Below, piece by piece: positions 37,366 through 45,515 of a DNA stretch of 64,000 nt; within the stretch, counting starts at the first letter, position 1; each line of letters begins with the position of its first letter. Both the position numbers and the translations under genes were made by a program. Origin of the DNA: CAWBJP01 sp963789165. GTDB taxonomy: Bacteria > Actinomycetota > Acidimicrobiia > IMCC26256 > BP-133. The stretch is from NCBI GenBank assembly GCA_963789165.1, contig CAWBJP010000001.1:124001-188000 (forward strand). The letters are read 5' to 3'. A model generated the notes under the pieces. The model was not told the DNA's origin and did not search any database. It saw only the letters and a program-made list of their open reading frames with translations.

Positions 37366-40185
37366 CTACGTCCTCGGGATCTCCTTGACCGTGAAAGTCT
37401 CGATGATGTCGCCGCCCTTGAGGTCCTGGAAGTTCTCCAGACCGATGCCGCACTCGTAGCCTGCCGCCACTTCGCGGGCGTCGTCCTTGAACCGCTTGAG
37501 GGAGGCGATCTCCCCCTTCCAGATCACGACGCCATCGCGCAGGAAACGGACCTTGGAGCCCCGGGTGATGACGCCGTTGCGGACGTAGCAGCCGGCCACC
37601 TTGCCGACCCGGGGGACCGAGAAGACCTCGCGCACTTCGGCGTCACCGGTGACGACCTCTTCGAACTCGGGCTTGAGCATGCCCACCATGGCCGCCTCGA
37701 TGTCCTCGAGGACCTGGTAGATGACCTCGTAGAGGCGCAACTCGACGCCCTCGTGCTCGGCCAGTTCTCGTGCCTTGCGGTCGGGACGGACGTTGAACCC
37801 GATGATGGTGGAGTTGGCCACGTTGGCCAGCTGGATGTCGCTCTCGTTGATGCCACCCACTCCCCGGTGGACGAAGGCCAGCTTCACCTCGTCGCGCTCG
37901 AGCTTGCGCAGCGACTCGGTGAGCGCCTCCAGGGACCCCTGGACGTCGGCCTTGAGCACCAGGTTGAGGGTGGCCACCTCACCCCGGGAGATGTGCTCGA
38001 AGATGTCCTCCAGCTTGGTGCCCGTATGAGCCGAGCCCAGATCGGCCAGGGCCGTCTGGCGCTTCCGCCGGGCCCGGGCCTCGGCCACGATGCGGGCGGT
38101 GCGGTCGTCGGGGGCGACCCGCAGTTCGTCGCCGGCCGCGGGCACGTCGTCGAAGCCGAGGACCTGGACGGGCTGTGAGGGTCCGGCCTTCGTCTCCTGG
38201 GCGCCGTGCTCGTCGAGCATGGCCCGCACCCGGCCCAGGGCGGCGCCGGCCACCACCGGGTCACCGATGCACAGGGTGCCCCGCTCGATGAGGACGGTGG
38301 CCACCGGACCCCGTCCGGCATCCAGGTTGGCCTCCAGAACGAATCCGCGACAGGGCGCCGTCGGGTTGGCCCGGAGCTCTTCGACCTCGGCCACCAGCAG
38401 GATCGACTCCAGGAGGCCGTCGATGTTCTGGCCCTCCAAGGCGGAGACCTCGACGAAGATCGTCTCGCCGCCCCACTCCTCGGGCACCAGCCCCTGTTCC
38501 GTCAGTTGGCGGCGCACCTTGTCGGGGTCGGCGTCCTCCTTGTCGACCTTGTTGATGGCCACGATGATGGGCACCTCGGCGAACTTGGCGTGGTTGAGCG
38601 CCTCGATCGTCTGGGGCATGACCCCGTCGTCGGCCGCCACCACCAGCACGACGATGTCGGTGGCCTGGGCGCCGCGGGCCCGCATGGCGGTGAACGCCTC
38701 GTGGCCCGGGGTGTCAATGAAGGTGATCTTCCGGCCGTTGCGCTCCACCTGGTAGGCACCGATGTGCTGGGTGATGCCGCCCGCCTCGGAGGCGACCACG
38801 TTGGCCTCCCGGATGCGGTCCAGGAGCTTGGTCTTGCCGTGGTCGACGTGACCCATCACCGTCACCACCGGCGGGCGCCACTCGAGGAGGGCCTCGTCCT
38901 CTTCCTCGTCGTCGTCCCCGAGGAGCTTCTGGAGCTCGAGCTCGGCCTCCATGCCCGGCTCCACCAGGATGACCGTGGCTCCCAGCTCGTCGGCGATGAG
39001 CTCGATCATCTCGTCGGAGAGCGCCTGCGTGGCGGTGACCATCTCGCCCGCCATCATCAGCATGCGGACGATGTCGGCCGGGGTCCGGTTCAGTTTGGGC
39101 GCCAGCTCCTGAATGGTGCTGGCCCGGGGAACGACGATCTCGCCCTCAGGGACGGGGGCGTCGGCCGGTGTGTAGCTCGGCATGGACGCGGGCGTCAGCT
39201 CCTCGCCGCGACCGCGCTTCTTCTTGCGCCGGGGCCGCTGCTGGGGACCGGGCCGGCCGCGGCCGGCCAGTCCGGGACCACCGCCGGGACCACCACCGGG
39301 ACCACCTCGGCCCGGGAAACCGCCCGCCCCGCCGCCGCCACCGGGACCGCCACGACCGGGGAAACCGCCACCCCCGCCGCCGCCACCGGGACCACCACGA
39401 CCGGGGAAACCGCCACCCCCGCCGCCGCCACCGGGACCACCACGACTGGGGAAACCGCCACCTCCACCGCCGCCCGCGGGACGGCCGGCACCACCACCGG
39501 GCCGGGGCGCGCCACCCCCACCGCCACCGCCACGGGAGAACCCGCCCTCCCGGGGCCCGCTGGGAGTTGGGGGAGTCGAGGGCCGGGCTACGCCGGGAGG
39601 CGGAGGAATGGGCTTGTCCGTGAACCGGCTGCGGGGCGGCGGAGGCGGGACCACGCGCGCAGCAGCTGAGTCGGGCCCCTCGGCCGGAGGCTCGACCACG
39701 TCCGGGGCGGGCGGCGCCACGGGAGCGGGAGCGGCCACGGCGGCCGCCGCGGGGCGCGGCGCCTCGACCGGAGGCCGGGGCGCTTCGGGGCCTACGGGTG
39801 CGGGTGCGGGCGGGGGCCGCAGCTCGGTCGGCGGCCGCAGTTCGGGCGGCGCCGGGACCGGACTTTCGGCGGGATGGACGCGACCGACGCCCTCAGTGGA
39901 GCGGACCCAGCGGTGCGGCTCGTGGCTGGGCTCGGTCACGGGGCTGGGTTCGGCGGCAACCGGCACGGGCTGGTGGGCGGGCTCGGCCGCGGGCTCGGGT
40001 TCGACCGGGCGCCGCAGACCCTCGGCGTCGGCCAGACGCCGGACGCGGTCAGCCTGCGCGTCCTCGATGCTCGACGAGTGGCTCTTCACCCCGATGCGAA
40101 GCCGCTCGCACAGATCGAGCGCCTCCTTGTTCTGGAGTCCGAGCTCTCTCGCCAGCTCGTAGACCCGGATCCTCTTGCTCGCCAT
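37366..40185 (-). CDS. infB: Translation initiation factor IF-2
   Basis: GTPase that brings initiator tRNA to the 30S subunit. The 939-aa product starts MASKRIRVYELARELGLQNK (IF2_N domain), then a long disordered Pro/Glu-rich region and a Gly-rich region made of tandem repeats (residues about 230-310). A second IF2_N domain (ELAPKLNRTPADIVRMLMMA) precedes the G domain with G1 GHVDHGKTKLLD, G3 DTPGHEAF and G4 NKVDKEDAD. Domains II, III and IV (C-terminal tRNA-binding, VGKVAGCYVRNGVITRGSKV) are complete. Intact and in its usual place between ylxR and ylxP. Confidence 0.97.
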   Translation of the reverse strand: MASKRIRVYELARELGLQNKEALDLCERLRIGVKSHSSSIEDAQADRVRRLADAEGLRRPVEPEPAAEPAHQPVPVAAEPSPVTEPSHEPHRWVRSTEGVGRVHPAESPVPAPPELRPPTELRPPPAPAPVGPEAPRPPVEAPRPAAAAVAAPAPVAPPAPDVVEPPAEGPDSAAARVVPPPPPRSRFTDKPIPPPPGVARPSTPPTPSGPREGGFSRGGGGGGGAPRPGGGAGRPAGGGGGGGFPSRGGPGGGGGGGGFPGRGGPGGGGGGGGFPGRGGPGGGGGAGGFPGRGGPGGGPGGGPGLAGRGRPGPQQRPRRKKKRGRGEELTPASMPSYTPADAPVPEGEIVVPRASTIQELAPKLNRTPADIVRMLMMAGEMVTATQALSDEMIELIADELGATVILVEPGMEAELELQKLLGDDDEEEDEALLEWRPPVVTVMGHVDHGKTKLLDRIREANVVASEAGGITQHIGAYQVERNGRKITFIDTPGHEAFTAMRARGAQATDIVVLVVAADDGVMPQTIEALNHAKFAEVPIIVAINKVDKEDADPDKVRRQLTEQGLVPEEWGGETIFVEVSALEGQNIDGLLESILLVAEVEELRANPTAPCRGFVLEANLDAGRGPVATVLIERGTLCIGDPVVAGAALGRVRAMLDEHGAQETKAGPSQPVQVLGFDDVPAAGDELRVAPDDRTARIVAEARARRKRQTALADLGSAHTGTKLEDIFEHISRGEVATLNLVLKADVQGSLEALTESLRKLERDEVKLAFVHRGVGGINESDIQLANVANSTIIGFNVRPDRKARELAEHEGVELRLYEVIYQVLEDIEAAMVGMLKPEFEEVVTGDAEVREVFSVPRVGKVAGCYVRNGVITRGSKVRFLRDGVVIWKGEIASLKRFKDDAREVAAGYECGIGLENFQDLKGGDIIETFTVKEIPRT
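39290..39490 (-). repeat. 45-bp in-frame tandem repeats in infB
   Basis: At least three near-identical 45-base units encode FPGRGGPGGGGGGGG and variants (FPSRGG at one edge, GGAGGFPGRGG at the other). The element GACCGGGGAAACCGCCA recurs at 39354, 39399 and, with one change, 39444. The array lies in the disordered N-terminal part of IF-2 and could vary in copy number. Confidence 0.8.
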
Positions 40186-40218
40186 GTACTCCTTCTTCTT
40201 CTTTCTCCGCTTTTCGCG

Positions 40219-40476
40219 CTACGCGAACAGTTTTCCACGGACCAGCCCCAGCTGGTCCTCGGCCAGCTCGACCCGCAGGGCACGCCCGAAAGCGCGCCGG
40301 CGGACCGCCGCCTCGAAACAGGCTCTGGTTCCATCGGCGCACAGCCATGCACCCCGACCCGGCTCGTGGCGGCCCACGGCCAGCGACCCGTCGGGCCGGC
40401 AGGCCACGCGGACCAACTCGCCGGGCGGAGCCACCCGCCGGCAGCCGATGCAGGTACGCCGCGGTGCGCTACTCAT
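40219..40476 (-). CDS. ylxR: YlxR/RnpM family protein (DUF448)
   Basis: An 85-aa RNA-binding protein encoded between nusA and infB; the Bacillus homologue modulates RNase P. The pattern is RRTCIGCRRVAPPGELVRVA, GRGAWLCADGTRACFEAAVR, RRAFGRALRVE. Its start ATG 40476 overlaps the nusA stop (40469) by eight bases. Intact. Confidence 0.92.
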   Translation of the reverse strand: MSSAPRRTCIGCRRVAPPGELVRVACRPDGSLAVGRHEPGRGAWLCADGTRACFEAAVRRRAFGRALRVELAEDQLGLVRGKLFA

Positions 40477-41731
40477 CGCGCTCCGCCCCGACCGGCCCGG
40501 CGTTGGCCTCCACCGGCTCGGTCACCGTTTCGGCGGGCTCAGGCTCGGCCGCCACCGTCGCCGCGGCCTCGGGCGCCTCGATCGAAACCTCGGCGGCGTC
40601 CGCCGGCTCAGGAGCCAGCTCTTCGGCCGCCTCCACCTCGCCCCACCCCGCAGCCTCGGCGGAGACGGCTTCGCCACCTTCGGCCGGCTGCCACAACAGC
40701 TCTCCGCCCTCGCCCTTGACCCACTCGCCGGCGGCCCACTCGTCCTCGACGCGCTCGGCTTCTTCGATCAACTGGCTCTCACTCTTGATGTCGACCCGCC
40801 AGCCCGTGAGGCGGGCGGCCAGGCGGGCGTTCTGGCCCTCCTTGCCGATGGCCACCGACAGCTGGTAGTCGGGCACCACCACTTCGGCGGTGGCCCGCTG
40901 GTGGTCGACGTGGACCTCCTTGACCTTCGCCGGGGACAGGGCCTTCATCACGAACTCGGCCGGGTCGGTGGAGTAGGGCACGATGTCGACCTTCTCGCCC
41001 CGCAGCTCGTTGACGACCATGCGGACCCGCGAGCCGCGGGCCCCAACGCAGGCGCCCACCGGGTCGACGTTCTTGTCGTTGGCCGCCACTGCGATCTTGG
41101 TGCGGTGCCCCGGCTCCCGGGCGATGGCCTTGATGTCGACCACGCCCTCGACGATCTCGGGGACCTCCAGCTCGAAGAGCCGCTTGATGAGCCCGGGATG
41201 GGTGCGCGACACCACGATCTGGGGGCCCTTCGACGTCTTGCGCACCTCCACGATGTAGGCCTTGAGCCGGGCACCGTGCTCGTAACGCTCGTAGGGAACC
41301 TGCTCGGCCTGGGGCAGGAGGGCTTCGACCTTGCCCAGGTCGAGGAGGGTGTAGCGGTGGTCCGACTGCTGGATGATGCCGGTGACGATGTCTCCCTCCC
41401 GGCCGGCGTACTCCTCGTATTTCATCTCCCGCTCCGCCTCGCGGATGCGCTGGAGGATGACCTGCTTGGCCGTCTGGGCGGCGATGCGCCCGAAGTCCGT
41501 GGGGGTGTCGTCCCACTCCCGTACCACGGCGCCGTCCTCGTCGAGCTCCTGGGCCACGACGCGGATGTCGCCACTCTCGGCGTCGATCTCGACCAGCGCC
41601 TCCTCGGCGGCGTGAGGCATGCGCTTGTAGGCGGTCACCAGCGCGTTGGCCAGGGCCTCGAGCAGGATCTCGAAGTCGATCCCCTTCTCCCGCTCGATGA
41701 CGCGCAGCGCCTCCATCAGCTCGAAGTTCAT
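40469..41731 (-). CDS. nusA: Transcription termination/antitermination factor NusA
   Basis: RNA polymerase-bound factor. ATG 41731 gives MNFELMEALRVIEREKGIDF, overlapping the rimP stop (ATGA). After the N-terminal polymerase-binding domain comes an S1 domain (EYAGREGDIVTGIIQQSD) and two KH domains (VDPVGACVGARGSRVRMVVN; PDYQLSVAIGKEGQNARLAA). The C-terminal ~90 residues are acidic, rich in Glu and Ala, without the AR repeats of proteobacterial NusA. 420 aa, intact. Confidence 0.96.
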   Translation of the reverse strand: MNFELMEALRVIEREKGIDFEILLEALANALVTAYKRMPHAAEEALVEIDAESGDIRVVAQELDEDGAVVREWDDTPTDFGRIAAQTAKQVILQRIREAEREMKYEEYAGREGDIVTGIIQQSDHRYTLLDLGKVEALLPQAEQVPYERYEHGARLKAYIVEVRKTSKGPQIVVSRTHPGLIKRLFELEVPEIVEGVVDIKAIAREPGHRTKIAVAANDKNVDPVGACVGARGSRVRMVVNELRGEKVDIVPYSTDPAEFVMKALSPAKVKEVHVDHQRATAEVVVPDYQLSVAIGKEGQNARLAARLTGWRVDIKSESQLIEEAERVEDEWAAGEWVKGEGGELLWQPAEGGEAVSAEAAGWGEVEAAEELAPEPADAAEVSIEAPEAAATVAAEPEPAETVTEPVEANAGPVGAERDE

Positions 41732-42216
41732 GCTGGCCTTCCGGGCTTGGGCTTCTCCGGCGGCCCCCACTCGAAGACGGTGCGGGCGGAGGCGATCCCC
41801 ACGTACGGGAACTGGCGGCGCTCCCCGTCGACGTCGAGAGCGACGCCGTCCGCGTCGGCTTCAAGGAGCCGGCCCCGGTGCCGCCGGGCGCCGCTGACGG
41901 GCTCGTGGGACTTGAGGGTGATGGTCGTGCCGACGAAGCGGGAGAAGTCGGCCGGGCGTCGCAAGCGCCGCTCCAGACCCGGGCTGGACACCTCCAGGTT
42001 GTACGGGCCGGGCACCGCCTCGACCTCGTCAAGCGCGGCGGATACCGGGGCGCTGGCCTGGGCCAGAGCTTCGAGGTCGACCCCGCCGGGCCGGTCCACG
42101 GCGAGTCTTAGGGTCCGGGCGCGGCCCGACCCCACCACCTCGGCATCGACCAGTTCCAGGCCCAAGCGGGCGAGCACGGGTTCAGCCGCGCCGCGCACCG
42201 CCTCCAGGTCGACCAC
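41728..42216 (-). CDS. rimP: Ribosome maturation factor RimP
   Basis: Needed for 30S assembly. GTG 42216 has a good AGGGAGG site six bases ahead and gives VVDLEAVRGAAEPVLARLGL. Then comes ARTLRLAVDRPGGVDLEALA, the central strand NLEVSSPGLERRLRRPADFSRF (cited as two parts NLEVSSPGLERRL and RPADFSRF) and a small C-terminal SH3-like domain. 162 aa. The frame stays open far upstream on the antisense of proS, which has no coding features. A terminator-like hairpin lies just upstream. Confidence 0.93.
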   Translation of the reverse strand: MVDLEAVRGAAEPVLARLGLELVDAEVVGSGRARTLRLAVDRPGGVDLEALAQASAPVSAALDEVEAVPGPYNLEVSSPGLERRLRRPADFSRFVGTTITLKSHEPVSGARRHRGRLLEADADGVALDVDGERRQFPYVGIASARTVFEWGPPEKPKPGRPA

Positions 42217-42233
42217 GAAACCTCCCTTCTCAA

Positions 42234-42258
42234 GAAAAAACGTGGGCCGACGCCCACG
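42234..42258 (-). terminator. Hairpin with T-run just before rimP; terminator or attenuator
   Basis: On the minus strand AACGTGGGC-GTCG-GCCCACGTT is followed by a run of T, a textbook intrinsic terminator. It ends about 18 bases before the rimP start and about 45 bases after the proS stop. A second small stem, GGGAC/GTCCC, lies at 42281-42299 and encloses a TATACT-like -10 element. It either ends proS or works as an attenuator of the rimP-nusA-infB operon. Confidence 0.75.
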
Positions 42259-42302
42259 TTCGTACACCGCTCGGCCGTAAGGGACAGAAGTATAGTCCCT
42301 TC

Positions 42303-44018
42303 TCAGACGAGCAGACCGGCTGCTTCCTCCAGGGCTATTTCGTCGCGCTCGCCCGTCGCCCGGACCTTTCGCTCCACCACTCCGCGGGCCAGACCCTTGC
42401 CGCCGAGCACCAGCTGAACGGGCATTCCGAGGAGGTCGGCGTCGGCGAATTTGACCCCCGGGCTCGCCTCCCGGTCGTCGTAGAGGACCTCCAGACCGGC
42501 GTTCCGCAGCGACTCGTAGAGCCGATCGCCGGCGGCGGCGATCTCGGGCGCGGCCTCGCCCTTTCCGGGCAGTGAGATCAGGTGCACGTCGTAGGGAGCC
42601 AGGGCCGCGGGCCAGCGGAGGCCGCCCTCGTCGTGGTGCTCCTCGACCACGGCCGCCACCACACGGGAGACGCCGATGCCGTAGCAACCCATCACCATCG
42701 GATGCTGGTCGCCGTGCTCGTCCCGGTAGAGGGCCCCGATGGCCTTGGAGTACTTGGTTCCCAACTGGAAGGTGTGCCCGACCTCGATGCCCCGGTCGAC
42801 CGACAACGGCCCCCCACAGCGGGGGCAGGGATCGCCGGTCACCACCGTGACCAGGTCGGCCACCGAGCCCACCTCGAAGTCCCGGCCCGCCTGCGCGTGG
42901 CGGACGTGGTGATCGATCCGGTTGGCGCCCGTCACCCACGCCCGGCCGGGTTCGGCCATGACGGCCGGATCGGCCACCACCATCTTCGCCCCGCCGAAAT
43001 GGGGTCCGATGTAGCCCCGGGGGACCTCCCGATGGGCGTCGAAGTCGGCGTCGTCCCACAGGCGCGCCGGACGGCCGCCCAGCGCCCGGTTGAGGGCGTA
43101 GGGGTTGACCTCCCGATCCCCGGGCACCAGAGCCAGGCCGAGGCCGTCGCCGGTGTCGAAGGCGATGCACTTCAGCAGGTCGGCGGCTTCCACACCCAGG
43201 TGATCGGCCACCGCCCGGATCCCGGGCATGTCCGGGGTGTGTTCCTCGGTCATGGGCGGCGGCACCAGATCTGGGGGCGTCGTCCTCCACCTTCGACGCG
43301 CGCCGCGCACGGCCGCCTCCACGTTGGCGGCGTAGTCGCACTGGCGGCACCACACGAAGTCGTCCTCGCCCACCGCGGCCACGGCCATGAACTCGTGGTT
43401 CACGTCGCCGCCGATCTCGCCCGCCTGCGCCTCCACGGGACGGAAGGTCAGGCCGCAGCGGGCGAAGATCCGGTGGTAGGCGTCGTACATCTGCTGATAC
43501 GTGCCCCGCAGGCCCTCGACGTCGGCGTCGAAGGAGTAGGCGTCCTTCATGAGGAACTCCCGGCCCCGGAGCAGGCCGAAGCGGGGGCGCAGCTCGTCGC
43601 GGTACTTCCAACCGATCTGGTACAGGTTGACGGGCAGGTCCCGGTAGCTCGAGTACTCCCCGGCCACGGTCACCGTGATGACCTCCTCGGCGGTGGGAGC
43701 CAGGCAGAAGCCGGTCTCCTTCCGGTCGAGGAGCTTGAACATCAGGGGGCCGTAGGCCTGGTCCCGCCCGGTGCGTTCCCAGTACTCGAGGGGCTGGATG
43801 ATGGGCAGCAGCAACTCCTGGGCGTCCGCCGCATCCATCTCCTCCCGCACGATCTGCTCGACCTTGCGCAGGACCCGGTGACCCAGGGGGAGCCACGAGT
43901 AGACCCCGGCCGCCACTTTGCGGATGTAGCCGGCACGGACCAGGAGCCGGTGGCTGTCCACCTCGGCGTCGGCCGGGTCGTCGCGCAGGGTTCGGAGAAA
44001 GAGCCGTGACATCCGCAT
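42303..44018 (-). CDS. proS: Prolyl-tRNA synthetase (bacterial type)
   Basis: Class II synthetase with the inserted editing domain. Motif 1 region is AGYIRKVAAGVYSWLPLGHRV, motif 2 WKYRDELRPRFGLLRGREFLMK (cited as WKYRDELRPRFG and REFLMKDAYSFD), and motif 3 GCYGIGVSRVVAAV. The INS editing domain spans about residues 225-380 (ADLLKCIAF, PRGYIGPHFGG). The C-terminal anticodon-binding domain has YDDREASPGVKFADADLLG. ATG 44018 (MRMSRLFLRTLRDDP) or 44012 is preferred to 44051, which would leave almost no room for the promoter of the divergent gene. About 571 aa, intact. Confidence 0.95.
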   Translation of the reverse strand: MRMSRLFLRTLRDDPADAEVDSHRLLVRAGYIRKVAAGVYSWLPLGHRVLRKVEQIVREEMDAADAQELLLPIIQPLEYWERTGRDQAYGPLMFKLLDRKETGFCLAPTAEEVITVTVAGEYSSYRDLPVNLYQIGWKYRDELRPRFGLLRGREFLMKDAYSFDADVEGLRGTYQQMYDAYHRIFARCGLTFRPVEAQAGEIGGDVNHEFMAVAAVGEDDFVWCRQCDYAANVEAAVRGARRRWRTTPPDLVPPPMTEEHTPDMPGIRAVADHLGVEAADLLKCIAFDTGDGLGLALVPGDREVNPYALNRALGGRPARLWDDADFDAHREVPRGYIGPHFGGAKMVVADPAVMAEPGRAWVTGANRIDHHVRHAQAGRDFEVGSVADLVTVVTGDPCPRCGGPLSVDRGIEVGHTFQLGTKYSKAIGALYRDEHGDQHPMVMGCYGIGVSRVVAAVVEEHHDEGGLRWPAALAPYDVHLISLPGKGEAAPEIAAAGDRLYESLRNAGLEVLYDDREASPGVKFADADLLGMPVQLVLGGKGLARGVVERKVRATGERDEIALEEAAGLLV

Positions 44019-44049
44019 AAGCAGGACAGCGTAACGATCGCCCGGCATC

Positions 44050-44823
44050 ATGGTTCGCGTGATTCACGAAGCGGCGGCCCGGGGGTACCAGGCGTCGGCC
44101 GAAACCTACGAGCGGGCCCGGCCCGGATACTCGGAGGCGGCCGTCGCCTACCTCGTCGAGGGGCTCAACCTCTCGCCGGGCGACACCGTGGTCGATCTCG
44201 GGGCGGGCACGGGCAAGCTGACCCGGTCGCTCCTCGACCACGGGGTGCAGGCCGTGGCCGTCGAGCCGGTGGAGGCCATGCGCCGGATCTTCGCCTCTGT
44301 CCTCCCCGGGGTGCCGGTGGTGGGAGCCACCGCCGAGACCCTTCCCCTGCGAAGCGGCAGCGTGGCCGCGGTGGCGGTGGGACAGGCCTTCCACTGGTTC
44401 GACGCCTCCATCGCCCCGGCCGCCATCCACCGGACCCTGCGTCCCGGTGGTCGGCTGGGGCTGGTCTGGAACGTGCGTGACGAGTCGGTCGGCTGGGTGG
44501 CCGCCCTCACCCGCCTCATCGACTCCCACGTGGGCACCGGACCGACCTTCCGGAGCGGGGCGTGGCAACGCGCCTTCGACGGCACCTCCCTGTTCGGACC
44601 GCTGCACGGGGCGACCTTCCCCCACGAGCAGCGGGTCGACGTCGACGGGGTACTGGCCCGGGTCGCCTCCATCAGCTACATCGCCGCCCTCCCCGAGGCG
44701 GGGCGCCGGAAGGTGTCTGACCAGGTGAGGGTGCTCCTGGCCGACCATCCCGACACCGCCGGACGGGGCGAGTTCGTCATCCTGCACCACACCGAGGTCT
44801 TCTGGTGCGAGCGCCGGGGCTGA
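44050..44823 (+). CDS. Class I SAM-dependent methyltransferase
   Basis: A 257-aa methyltransferase. The SAM-binding motif I is VVDLGAGTGKLTRSLL (residues about 47-62), motif II AVEPVEAMRRIF, and the post-motif GQAFHWFDASIA is typical of the UbiE/YdaC-type subgroup. The substrate cannot be deduced. It starts 31 bases from the divergent proS start, so both promoters must lie in or overlap coding sequence. It is convergent with the lipoprotein gene, with only one base between stops. Confidence 0.85.
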   Translation: MVRVIHEAAARGYQASAETYERARPGYSEAAVAYLVEGLNLSPGDTVVDLGAGTGKLTRSLLDHGVQAVAVEPVEAMRRIFASVLPGVPVVGATAETLPLRSGSVAAVAVGQAFHWFDASIAPAAIHRTLRPGGRLGLVWNVRDESVGWVAALTRLIDSHVGTGPTFRSGAWQRAFDGTSLFGPLHGATFPHEQRVDVDGVLARVASISYIAALPEAGRRKVSDQVRVLLADHPDTAGRGEFVILHHTEVFWCERRG

Positions 44824-44824
44824 G

Positions 44825-45505
44825 CTAGAAGACCGTGAAGGTCTGGGCGACCGCCTCCAGGGTGGCCTGGTCCCTCGCCGGGTCGTCAGTGGCCAGGATG
44901 GCCACGAAGGTGAAACTGCCGGACAGCGCGTAGTACTGCAGCTGGAAGAGGTCGGCGGTGCGACCGTCGGCGGCGGACACGGTGGCCGTCCCCGACGCTT
45001 TGGCCCCCGGCCGCCCGCCGGGGAGCGTGACCATCTCGACCTTGACGTCACGCAGCTTCTGCGCGGTCAGCTGGGCCGGGAGCTCCTGGGCGAGCTGCTC
45101 GATGCTGGCCCCGGAGGTGGAGGGGATCTTGAGCACGTTCAGATTGGTCGTCCGCTTGGAGTCGTCATAGGCGAAGAGCCTGCCGTTGCGTTGGGCCAGG
45201 ACCCGGATCTGGGCGGTGATGGCCTGATCGAGCCCGCTGCCCTGCGGCTCGGTGAGGCGCTGGAGGGCGGCGGCGTCGATGACGACGTCCTTCCAGCCCA
45301 CGGGGATCTCGATGGTGAATCCCTCCGCCTTCAGATCGACGACCCGGCGGGCCAGGGGCCCGGTGGACGACGTGGGACCGCCGGCGGTGGTGGACGACCC
45401 GCCCGCCGAGGCGGCGTCCGGCTTCTTGTCACCCGAGGAACAGCCGGCCATGAGGAGCGCCAGCACCACCACGGGGGCGCCCAGGCGTGCTCGCAGGATC
45501 TTCAC
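44825..45505 (-). CDS. Putative lipoprotein with DcrB/LpqN-like domain
   Basis: A 226-aa exported lipoprotein. GTG 45505 gives VKILRARLGAPVVVLALLMAGCSSG, read as a basic start, hydrophobic core and lipobox LMAGC; Cys would be lipidated. A Ser/Thr/Gly-rich spacer follows. The folded domain has GFTIEIPVGWKDVVIDAAAL near its start and FQLQYYALSGSFTFVAILAT near its end, a pattern seen in PsbP/DcrB-like and mycobacterial LpqN-type lipoproteins. It lies 10 bases after ispG on the same strand and is probably cotranscribed. Function unknown. Confidence 0.75.
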   Translation of the reverse strand: MKILRARLGAPVVVLALLMAGCSSGDKKPDAASAGGSSTTAGGPTSSTGPLARRVVDLKAEGFTIEIPVGWKDVVIDAAALQRLTEPQGSGLDQAITAQIRVLAQRNGRLFAYDDSKRTTNLNVLKIPSTSGASIEQLAQELPAQLTAQKLRDVKVEMVTLPGGRPGAKASGTATVSAADGRTADLFQLQYYALSGSFTFVAILATDDPARDQATLEAVAQTFTVF

Positions 45506-45515
45506 CGCGTCGAAA

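Noticed and set aside
39290..39490. A second CRISPR-like array
   Set aside because: The 45-base units have no spacers and lie in frame within infB.
41728..45051. A 1,107-codon open frame ending in RimP
   Set aside because: Upstream of GTG 42216 it runs antisense or out of frame through proS and the methyltransferase gene with repetitive Arg/Gly/Pro composition typical of shadow frames in GC-rich DNA.
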